Assembly (NCBI RefSeq): GCF_002115725.1
Contig: NZ_JFKD01000020.1
Location: 1-64,000, forward strand
DNA from: Marivita cryptomonadis
GTDB taxonomy: Bacteria; Pseudomonadota; Alphaproteobacteria; Rhodobacterales; Rhodobacteraceae
DNA: 64,000 nt
Direction: 5' to 3'
Of the stretch, positions 52,285 through 62,340 are shown piece after piece. Each line of letters starts with the position of its first letter. The first letter of the stretch is position 1. A program made the translations under genes and the position numbers. The notes under the pieces were generated by a model. It ran no database searches. It had not been told where the DNA came from and was given only the letters and a program-made list of their open reading frames with translations.

Positions 52285-53343
52285 ATGAATCTGCAAAGAG
52301 ACTTGCCAATCGAGACTGCAATCCTGGCTACAGGTGAAACCGGTGGCGGAGTGCTCTACGGCATGGTCGACATGCTTTCTTCTGCCGGAAATCTATGGCC
52401 CGACTTCGTCGGCACAGGGGCACGGCAAACTCTTTTCCAAACGCAAGTCGTCAGCAATCAACGAGACGCCTTTCGGTGTGCGAATGGGGTTCCGATCATT
52501 GCAGACTACACGATCGAAGATGACATCGTTCCAGAGATTGTCGTGGTTCCGGAAATCTGGCGGCCACCAGAGAGACATCTCGCCGAAAACGATGCCAAAC
52601 TTGCAGCTTGGCTACGAAAGTGCCATCGATCCGGCAGTCTGATATACTCCAGCTGTACTGGCGCCATATTACTCGCGGCAAGCGGTATACTTGATGGGCG
52701 CGCGGCAACAAGCCATTGGGCCTACAAGGATTATTTCAGCAGGCACTTCGACGCCGTCAACTATGTTCACGGCTCCTGCCTTGTAACTGCAGACCCATCG
52801 GGCCGTATTGTTACGGCGAGTGGATCAACATCCTGGCAAGATCTCGCGCTCCACATTATCGCACGCCATTGCGGCGCGGAAGAGGCACTCCGCATCGCAA
52901 AAGGCAGCCTTCTTCGTTGGCACGAAGAAGGTCAGAAACCCTACGCGGCGCTGGTTCAGCGAACGACCCATGAAGACTGCGTCATCATTGCCGTCGAAGA
53001 TTGGCTTGGAGAGAATTTCCAACAGATCGCACCGATTAACGGCGCCATAGCATTTTCGGGTCTTTCCGAAAGAACTCTGAAGAGACGGTTCAAGCGTGCG
53101 ACGGGAAGCAGCCTGATAAACCGGATCCAGTGCCTGAGGGTCGAGGAAGCAAAGCGCCGACTTGAGTTGAGCAACGATGCGGTTGAAGAAATCTCAGTGG
53201 CTGTTGGATACGATAACACCTCATTCTTCGGCCGGCTCTTCAAGCGACTTACAGGCGTTACCCCGGGCACCTACCGACGTATGTTTCAACCTGTTGCCCA
53301 AGCCGGGAACATACCGTTTGATCGAGCATCTGATCATACTTGA
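52285..53343 (+). CDS. GlxA-type AraC family regulator (DJ-1/PfpI-like domain plus HTH)
   Basis: The 352-residue protein has an N-terminal DJ-1/PfpI-like domain with the Cys elbow YSSCTGAILLAASGILDGR and SHWAYKDYF, and a C-terminal AraC helix-turn-helix domain (SGLSERTLKRRFKRATGSS, ISVAVGYDNTSFFGRLFKRLTGVTPGTYR in pieces). This architecture occurs in regulators of carnitine, betaine and amidase genes, such as CdhR and GbdR. It diverges from the EamA gene. A TTG at 52249 is an alternative start. Confidence 0.87.
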   Translation: MNLQRDLPIETAILATGETGGGVLYGMVDMLSSAGNLWPDFVGTGARQTLFQTQVVSNQRDAFRCANGVPIIADYTIEDDIVPEIVVVPEIWRPPERHLAENDAKLAAWLRKCHRSGSLIYSSCTGAILLAASGILDGRAATSHWAYKDYFSRHFDAVNYVHGSCLVTADPSGRIVTASGSTSWQDLALHIIARHCGAEEALRIAKGSLLRWHEEGQKPYAALVQRTTHEDCVIIAVEDWLGENFQQIAPINGAIAFSGLSERTLKRRFKRATGSSLINRIQCLRVEEAKRRLELSNDAVEEISVAVGYDNTSFFGRLFKRLTGVTPGTYRRMFQPVAQAGNIPFDRASDHT

Positions 53344-54140
53344 TCGTGCTCCTTTTTCCGTCGTTGCCAGCGACGCGCCAAGGATTTGCGACCGATCTCT
53401 GTAGCATCTGCAAATGGCGCGAGCTCGAATGAAGCAAACTGGATGATCCCATCTGCTTTGGATCGAAGCTGACAACAGCTTTTGGGTGCAACGTCGACCA
53501 CTGGGGACCATATGCTCGGGTATTTTCTTCGAAGGCCTAAAAGTCCCGATTGTCCGCGACCCGGACATCAGTGTCCGAAGAATGGCTGCCGCTGAGCCGA
53601 AGGGCTTTCTTGCTGCGTAGCATCTGAATGCGAGTGTCGGTCTCATTGCTGCAACCGTGCGCATCGGCAATGGGTCACGCCCGCTCTGGGCTCTGAGCTG
53701 CCTTGCGCTGGTGCAGCGAGTACGCCGGTCGGGTGGCAATTTGAATGTCAGCTTCCATCGGATTCACCCCTAAATCTCGCGCCCGCAGAGAATGTCCGGA
53801 ATCCTGAAGGTTTTTCGATGCGGGCCGGGGTGCGACATTTCCTTCCGGCGGGGCGTGCGGCCCGCGTTGACAAACCTCGGAAGGAGGAAGCCGCGGGGGC
53901 TGGTTGTGACCTATGGGGAAAGAGGGCTGGCGGGTGAGGCTGCCATTGCCACTGGCGCGCTGTTTCCCGTGTCGAGTGCGCCCGCCGCAGTGCTTTTCTG
54001 CCACCCAGTTCCCGTTTGTTGCGTAGATTGGGTGGTGAGAACGCAATGCAGGTCGTCTTTTTGGATGTTGGCCGCAAGCGTGTTTAGCCGATCAGCCAGA
54101 GACGATCGAAACATATCTAAACGCGAGGGCAAGCATCGGA
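53344..54140. other. Intergenic stretch without a recognisable gene
   Basis: About 800 bp between the GlxA-type gene and the IS91 transposase contain overlapping short frames on both strands, with arginine/proline-rich products and no conserved motif. It could be the terminal region of the IS91 element plus decayed sequence. Nothing further is supported. Confidence 0.55.
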
Positions 54141-55340
54141 TCATGCGGCCTGCTCCCTTGGTGGCGCGCGTGACATCGGTATCTGACCGCTCCGGAAGAT
54201 CTCGATGATGCGCATAGGGCCGCCGCAGCAGGGACACGGCTCGCGCAGGGTGAGAGAGGTCGGCTCGGGCTCCAACTCTGGCTCGGTGGTTTCTTCGGTG
54301 CGTTGAGCGCCAAGCAAAGCCCGGATCTTCCTGATGTTCGTTTTGCGCGCTGAACTGGCCAGCAGACCGTAGTGGCGGATGCGGTGGAAGCCTTCGGGAA
54401 GGACGTGGATAAGGAAGCGACGGATGAACTCAGGTGTGGCCAGACACATGACCTTTTGACGATCACCGTGTTTGATCCAGTAATCCTTCCAGCGGAAAGC
54501 CACGGTATTGGCATCCGCACTGACCAGCCGATGGTTGGAGATCGCGACCCGGTGGGTGTAACGGCTCAGATAGGCCAGCACGGCCTCAGGTCCGCCGAAG
54601 GGCGGTTTGGCATAGACCACCCAGTCGGTTTTGCGGAACGGGGCGAGCCACTTCGCGAAGGCATCCGCTCGCGCCAGGCAGGCGAGATTGCCAAAGAAAG
54701 TGAGCTGGCCTGCACGGTACAACTCGAGAAGGCCTTCCAGGAACAGGCGCCTGAACAGCCGCGCCAATACCCGCACATGCAGGAAGAACCCTGGCTTGCA
54801 ACCGACCCATTTGTTGCCGTCCGGTGACAAACCTCCGCCCGGGACGATCATGTGGATATGGGGATGATGGGTCAGTGCAGATCCCCAGGTATGCAGCACA
54901 CTGGTCATGCCGACCTTCGCACCGAGGCGCTTAGGATCGGCCGCGATAGTCATGACGGTTTGCGCTGAAGCGCGGAACAAGAGGCCGTAGACTGCCTTCT
55001 GGTTCCAATAGGCGAACCGGGCAATCTCTGCGGGCAACGTGAAGACGACATGGAAGTACTCTACGGGCAGCAAGTCTTCGGCCCGCGCCTCCATCCAATC
55101 GCGTGCCGCTGGTCCCTGGCACTTGGGGCAATGCCGGTTTTTGCAAGAGTTATAGGCAATGTGGTGGTGGCCGCATTTGGTGCAACCTGCCACATGCCCG
55201 CCGAGCGCCTCGGTTCGGCAGGCTTCAATTGCCGACATCACCTTCAGTTGGCCAAGACTGATGTGCCCAGTATTGGCCTGCCGATACGCAGGCCCGTAGT
55301 TCCGAAAGATATCTGCGATCTCCAGTCGTGGGCGCGGCAA
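54141..55340 (-). CDS. IS91 family HUH (Y1) transposase
   Basis: The 399-residue protein has an N-terminal zinc-binding domain (CTKCGHHHIAYNSCKNRHCPKCQ in pieces, cysteines at about 52-74), the HUH motif HPHIHMIVPGGG and a single catalytic tyrosine in YLSRYTHRVAISN. A C-terminal CPCCGG motif follows. It is full length for IS91-type proteins and looks intact. It nicks single-stranded DNA for rolling-circle transposition. It lies 12 bp downstream of the integrase gene in the same element. Confidence 0.92.
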   Translation of the reverse strand: MPRPRLEIADIFRNYGPAYRQANTGHISLGQLKVMSAIEACRTEALGGHVAGCTKCGHHHIAYNSCKNRHCPKCQGPAARDWMEARAEDLLPVEYFHVVFTLPAEIARFAYWNQKAVYGLLFRASAQTVMTIAADPKRLGAKVGMTSVLHTWGSALTHHPHIHMIVPGGGLSPDGNKWVGCKPGFFLHVRVLARLFRRLFLEGLLELYRAGQLTFFGNLACLARADAFAKWLAPFRKTDWVVYAKPPFGGPEAVLAYLSRYTHRVAISNHRLVSADANTVAFRWKDYWIKHGDRQKVMCLATPEFIRRFLIHVLPEGFHRIRHYGLLASSARKTNIRKIRALLGAQRTEETTEPELEPEPTSLTLREPCPCCGGPMRIIEIFRSGQIPMSRAPPREQAA

Positions 55341-55352
55341 CCGCCCGCGCCG

Positions 55353-56240
55353 CTACTCCAATCCCCGCCTGACGGTGTGATCCTGCAGCTTCTCCAACAT
55401 CTCGTAAGGACTGACGGTGCCGCGGATGGTCTTGGTGGCGACATGGGTATAGCGCGCTGTCGTGCTGAGCTTGGAATGTCCCAAAAGCACCTGGATCACC
55501 CGCACGTCCGTTCCGGCCTCGAGCAGATGCGTTGCAAAGCTGTGGCGCAAGGTGTGCAGAGTGGCGGGCTTGTTGATCCCGGCCATGTGTTTTGCGGACG
55601 TGAAGGCCCGGTTCAGCTGACGCGGTGACAGGGCCATGATCTTGGGTTTGCCCGGAAACAGCCATCCTTCGGGCCTCGCTTCCCGCCAGTAGTCACGCAG
55701 CAGATCAAGCAAGGCGGGCGACAACATTGCTTTGCGATCTTTGTCATTCTTGCCCTCATCGACATGGATCAGCATCCGGTCGCTGTCGATGTCGGAGACC
55801 TTGAGATTGCAGACCTCGGACGCGCGCAAGCCAGCCCCATAGCTGATCCCCAAAGCAGCGCGATACTTCAGGCCGGGCCCCGGCACCGCCGCCAATAGGT
55901 CGCCAACCTCCTCGACACTCAAGACAACGGGCAGCTTCTTCGCCTTGCGCCGGAACTGCATGTATCGCTTCATCTCTTCACGCCCGCAGGTCATGCCGAA
56001 GAAGAACCGTAGTGACACGATCCTGGCGTTGAACACGCCCGTCGAGACCCCACTATCGGTCATGTGAAGCTGATACGCGCGGAGCTCATCTGGCGTCGCA
56101 GTATCGGGTGAGCGCCCTATGAACTCAGCAAAATACCTGACTGCCCTGATATGGCCTTGCTGGGTCTTCGGTGACATTCCGCGAATGCGCATATCTTCAA
56201 TCATCCGCGCACGCAGCGGGCTCATCTTCTCCTCTGTCAT
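55353..56240 (-). CDS. Tyrosine recombinase of the IS91-type element
   Basis: The 295-residue integrase has an N-terminal SAM-like DNA-binding domain (residues about 5-85) and a catalytic domain with the active-site residues in GAGLRASEV (Arg), DEGKNDKDR (Lys), HTLRHSFATHLLE (His-x-x-Arg), LLGHSKLSTT (His) and ARYTHV (Tyr). It is intact and cotranscribed with the transposase. Integrases paired with IS91-group transposases are common in proteobacteria, although their exact role is not settled. Confidence 0.92.
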   Translation of the reverse strand: MTEEKMSPLRARMIEDMRIRGMSPKTQQGHIRAVRYFAEFIGRSPDTATPDELRAYQLHMTDSGVSTGVFNARIVSLRFFFGMTCGREEMKRYMQFRRKAKKLPVVLSVEEVGDLLAAVPGPGLKYRAALGISYGAGLRASEVCNLKVSDIDSDRMLIHVDEGKNDKDRKAMLSPALLDLLRDYWREARPEGWLFPGKPKIMALSPRQLNRAFTSAKHMAGINKPATLHTLRHSFATHLLEAGTDVRVIQVLLGHSKLSTTARYTHVATKTIRGTVSPYEMLEKLQDHTVRRGLE

Positions 56241-56408
56241 GGGAACCTCCTGTCATCAGAATGAGAAACCTCAATCGTCAGACAGGTTAGCAAAATCGCA
56301 AAATACGCGGCCTTAGGAACAGCTCAACACCCCAGCCACAAGCGCCATTGCCGCGATAGCGGCTTCGTCCTTCCGCCCATCACGTTCGCCACGACCTTCT
56401 CGACACGC

Positions 56409-57080
56409 TCAGCTCTGGCTGGCGGCTGCGAACCGCAGAACATCCCGCGAGATGCGGTAGGCGCGTGGCCTGCCGGGCACCCGGCTGGGCATCTTGTACT
56501 GGAAGCCACGCTCGCCGCCGGGCTTGAGTAGATCCTGAACCTGCAGGAGATCGAAGAGCCGGCCCGGATCCGCCTCTGCGGCCTGCGCGATGCCAGCCAT
56601 CGTGGGCGCGGTGAGGTAGACGAAGCTGTCGTCGAACCACCCGGTCTCGCTGATCGGAACGGTCCCGTCCGGTTCTTCCAGCGACACCAGCGCCTCGTCC
56701 CGCAGGAGGTCCCGAACCGACGTGGCCGCGCGGCTGAGCAGGGCGCGATCCTGCGCCGACAGCACGCCGCGGTGCCTGGCGATCCAGCTTTCAAGGAGCT
56801 GCACGCAGAAGGTCTGGAGCCTCGTCTGGAGCGGGCCCTGCGGCCCGGCCAGGAAAGACTTCATTCGTAAGGTTACCAGATTCCCCGCTGCGTACATCGC
56901 CCCGCAAGCGAGCACGACGCGCTCGGTTTCAGTGTCAAGGGGCAGATCATCCGGTCCGGCCACACTGTCGCGAATGTCATCGGTTCTGATACCAAGGTAC
57001 TGACCGCGTGACCCGACGCCCCACTCGATGCTCGCCCGCAGGAACTCTGGACCGAAGCTGCCTGCATGCTGCGCTGTGAA
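56409..57080 (-). pseudogene. DUF927-type protein, C-terminal fragment
   Basis: From AQHAGSFGPEFLRASIEWG onward the frame is clearly homologous to the protein at 62341 (AQHAGSVGPEVLRASIDWG there). It runs through CGAMYAAGNLVTLRM, ALLSRAATSVRDLLRDEALVSL and LFDLLQVQDLLKPGGE to a natural-looking end at 56409. The N-terminal about 370 residues, including the ATPase-like domain, are missing. The frame extends to 57149, but codons upstream of about 57080 are not homologous. A second DUF927 gene was therefore truncated here, next to an integrase remnant. Confidence 0.8.
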
Positions 57081-57114
57081 CCAGTCTAACGCCTGGCGTG
57101 GGCTAAAAGGCGAG

Positions 57115-57594
57115 GAAGAAGGGACAACGGATCCGCGAAAGAAACTCACGAGGTTCGTTCCGATTCACTCGCATCTGTTGGAACTGGGTCTGGTGGAACA
57201 TGCCGCGCGCATGCGGGCACAGGGCGAAACGTTTCTGTTCCCAGATGTTATCCCGAAGCCACGGACGGGCAGCGCACGCAGCCTCAGCCCTGATCCCGCT
57301 GAGGGCGTGGAAAAATTTGGCGAAAGCATCGACGACATGTGGCGGAAGGCGCTGAAGATCGCGCTGAATGGGAATCCAAGAGAGCTCTGCATGCATAGCT
57401 TGCGACACTATGTTAATGACACCCTGTTGCACGATCCCGATGTGCTCGACGTGACCAGATACGACATCACCGGACATGCTTTCCGGCGGCAGGATCAAAG
57501 GCCCCACAGCCAGATAAATGAACAAACGTATCGTGACGATGTCAGCGTACGCATCAAAGCAGATGCGATCGAACGGTTACCCAGACTGTTCTGA
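57115..57594 (+). pseudogene. Tyrosine recombinase C-terminal fragment
   Basis: About 160 codons encode the end of a phage/ICE-type integrase: RFVPIHSHLLELGLVEH, HSLRHYVNDTLL (His-x-x-Arg region), ITGHAFRRQ (second His) and NEQTYRDDV (tyrosine). The N-terminal DNA-binding part and the first active-site arginine are lost at about 57110, where the inverted DUF927 fragment begins. It is probably inactive and marks an element boundary or deletion. Confidence 0.7.
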
Positions 57595-57716
57595 TAACAG
57601 AAACGAACCTTAGTTGAGGCGAGAGCAAATCGTCTGTTCGGGCGGATTTGTTATTCGGAGAATAACTACTGCCGCCCGCCTGCATGTGGATCACAGGCGG
57701 GCGGATCCGGACCGGA

Positions 57717-60128
<2,412 letters not shown>

Positions 60129-60219
60129 GGGAGAACTCCGGAGCAAAGGGGGGGGGCGTCGGCCCGCCGCCAAGGGGTGGGCCGAAGAAGGATCTGCGGG
60201 TGGGAAAGTGACCCGTCGG

Positions 60220-60795
60220 TCAGGCGGCGAGGTCGAGGCAGTCTGGCCCGTCTGCGCGGCCGGGGATTGCGTGGGCGTGGCCGAGGCGCATGAGGGCCAC
60301 GTCCAGAGACGCGCGAGGATGGCGGCGAAGCTCAGGGATCTCGCTCGCGTAGATCGTATGGCGCGTCTGCCAGTCGGCGGTGAAGCGCACGGCCATGTCC
60401 GGCAGTGCGACCATCGCCAGAATGTCGAAATCCGCCGCGGAATAGGGTCCGCGCCCGGTTGCTCCCCTCTCGGACCGCTGCTTCAGGTTGAAGACATAGT
60501 CGCCGCTGCTATTCGTCGTATGGCGCGTCTTGACCTGAATGCGGACGGGCGAACCGTTGGGTAGCATGAGAACACGGTCGTGGCGTTCATGCTCGGGCGC
60601 GGGAAAGATGCGTTCGCCGAGACGCATGAACAGGGCATCGACGAGCATCTCGGCGGCGGCCCCCAACCACTTCGCATAGCGACACAGGTCTGCGGTGGGC
60701 ATTTCCGGGTAGGCCGCCAGCGCCTCACGGGCGTTCCGGGTCTCGGCGGGACGGGTCGGCAAAGTGATGCCGGGCAGGAAGGGTTGTTGGGGCAT
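60220..60795 (-). CDS. PD-(D/E)XK nuclease-like protein
   Basis: The 191-residue protein starts at 60795, where GGAGG lies 7 nt upstream. The core reads AAEMLVDALFMRLG, then a D at 73 (HDRVLMLPNG) and RIQVKTRHT with Q87-x-K89. Together these match the E-D-QxK pattern of PD-(D/E)XK nucleases, and a tyrosine/phenylalanine strand (DYVFNLKQR) follows. Such domains are found in restriction and group I homing-type nucleases and in mobile-element proteins. It lies between the AAA+/M41 gene and the unknown gene in one operon. Nuclease activity is predicted only from motifs. Confidence 0.65.
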   Translation of the reverse strand: MPQQPFLPGITLPTRPAETRNAREALAAYPEMPTADLCRYAKWLGAAAEMLVDALFMRLGERIFPAPEHERHDRVLMLPNGSPVRIQVKTRHTTNSSGDYVFNLKQRSERGATGRGPYSAADFDILAMVALPDMAVRFTADWQTRHTIYASEIPELRRHPRASLDVALMRLGHAHAIPGRADGPDCLDLAA

Positions 60796-60861
60796 GCGCG
60801 CCTCCATCGTTCGGGCAGAGGGAAAGGGGGCCTCGGGCCCCCTTGCGAGGTCCGGTGCGGC

Positions 60862-61893
60862 TCAGGCCGCGAGCCCGGGTGCGTCGTCCGTGCCGTCATC
60901 GTCTGGCCCAGCTCCCCTTCCTCCGTAGTCCGCCATCGACATGAGCTGCGCGACACCGCCGAAGAAGCGGTCCTGCAACGCGCGCACCCGGCGAATCGCA
61001 GGCGCATCCCCCCGGACGAGCAGCAGATCGGCACTCCCGGCCATCACCGCGTGCATATGCTGGCGGTCGCCATCATCCTCCACCGAGAGGAGCGCCAGGA
61101 GGGCCTTCGCCAGCAAGCGCAGGGGCCTGTCGAGGTCGCGCTGTTCCGGCAGCGCGGTGACCTCTGCGAGCCGGGCGAGAAGATCTTCGCGGGCTGCCTC
61201 TGCCGCAGCCAGGTCCGCGGCGACCTCCGGGGCGAACACGTTGTCGCCCACAACGTCGCGCTGGATCCGCCGCTCCGCGGCGACACAGGCGTCGAGATCG
61301 CGCAAAAGAGCGCTGAACGCGGCGCTCACCTCGGTATGGGCGACCGGGACCGCATGATCCTCCCCGTTCGCCGCCGGGCCTGCTCCCATCAGAAGCTGCG
61401 GGCCCGCCGTCGGCGGGCTGTCCTGCGGACCCTCCGGCTGGTCGATGTAGGACCCCAGCGCGTCCAGCGCCGCATCGAGGACTTCATTGCAGAACCGGTG
61501 GCCCTTCAGACCGGTGGGCACGCTCCAGGCCCAGCGGGCCACCTGGAGACTGGCGCGGGTGCGGTCCACCTCGATCGGGTCATCGGAGCGGATGACGGTC
61601 GCGATCAGCATCGCGACCCGCTGCAGACCGGCGGTCTGCAGCGTGACGAGGGGCTCGGCGCACAGCGCCTCGCAGTGCGCGAGGACGCGAGCCCGGGCCT
61701 CGTCGACGGCGGCCCGATAGGCGGAGAAGGCCGGGTCGAAGCCGGTCTCGTCGCCAAGGTCGCGCTCGGCGGCGGTCAGATCGACCAGCGCGCGGGTCAT
61801 CGCGCGACTGCGGATGAGCTGGCTGATGATCGAGTTGGAGGAAAGCGCGGAATTGAATCCGCCCGCGCTGCGGGTTACGTAGTTCTTAGCCAT
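60862..61893 (-). CDS. Conserved-looking hypothetical protein of the AAA/M41-DUF927 module
   Basis: The 343-residue protein is of unknown family. The start MAKNYVTRSAGGFNS at 61893 is preferred over one 21 nt upstream. It is predicted mostly helical (alanine/arginine/leucine rich), with an N-terminal segment NSIISQLIRSRAMTRALVDL and an acidic C-terminal tail DDDGTDDAPGLAA. No catalytic motif or membrane segment is visible. It is the first gene of the three-gene operon with the PD-(D/E)XK-like and AAA+/M41 genes, so it is probably a partner of the same system. Confidence 0.65.
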   Translation of the reverse strand: MAKNYVTRSAGGFNSALSSNSIISQLIRSRAMTRALVDLTAAERDLGDETGFDPAFSAYRAAVDEARARVLAHCEALCAEPLVTLQTAGLQRVAMLIATVIRSDDPIEVDRTRASLQVARWAWSVPTGLKGHRFCNEVLDAALDALGSYIDQPEGPQDSPPTAGPQLLMGAGPAANGEDHAVPVAHTEVSAAFSALLRDLDACVAAERRIQRDVVGDNVFAPEVAADLAAAEAAREDLLARLAEVTALPEQRDLDRPLRLLAKALLALLSVEDDGDRQHMHAVMAGSADLLLVRGDAPAIRRVRALQDRFFGGVAQLMSMADYGGRGAGPDDDGTDDAPGLAA

Positions 61894-62085
61894 GACGAGT
61901 CTCCCAAAAGACACGTTGTGGTCAGGGCGGGGGCAGAGGGTAGGATCTCTGGTCTCGCCCGCTCATCGGGCGCCCGGTGACCATGTGATAAAGTTGGAGT
62001 CCTGTGTTCCAGATGTCAAGCATAGTTGAAAAAAAGATTTTCACCATGTATTTGCGTACCTAACTGTTTATGAACAATATTACGT

Positions 62086-62117
62086 CGGACAGTAAATTGG
62101 ATAGACCGACGGACAGT
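62086..62117. promoter_or_regulatory. CGGACAGT direct repeats in the divergent promoter region
   Basis: Within the 450-bp gap between the three-gene operon (minus) and the DUF927 gene (plus), CGGACAGT occurs at 62086-62093 and 62110-62117, spaced 24 bp, in an A/T-richer background. It is a candidate binding site controlling both directions. No regulator is adjacent. I see no gene in the rest of 61894-62340. Confidence 0.35.
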
Positions 62118-62340
62118 GTGAGTTGGTAAACCGGGAGGCTTCTCGGAGTGGCGCGAGAGATGTCCCGCGCAACGCGCTCGGCGCGACTGGCGCGGGGCTC
62201 GGTCAAGGCCTGCAGTTGAAAAGTCATATCCATTGGATGGGCGGACGCAGTTGTTATATATGTGAAAATCGTCGGATCGCTTGAGCCCTACCTGTTCACC
62301 TGGATGGGTATGGCGGTCGACGCCAGCCAAGGAGACGCGC

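Larger units (their letters stand above)
54141..56240. mobile_element. IS91-type element (transposase plus integrase); ends not defined
   Basis: Two genes in the same direction, a tyrosine recombinase followed 12 bp later by an IS91 HUH transposase, are the standard layout of an IS91-group element. I cannot place the ori and ter ends from sequence alone; the listed limits are those of the genes. These elements move by rolling circle and may carry flanking DNA along. Confidence 0.7.

Noticed and set aside
53221..54208. Several overlapping frames of 100-170 codons on both strands
   Set aside because: None shows a conserved motif or coding-like composition; they overlap the end of the GlxA-type gene and each other.
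57595..57716. tRNA gene as an attachment site next to the integrase fragment
   Set aside because: I see no cloverleaf-like sequence or tRNA end here or elsewhere in the window.
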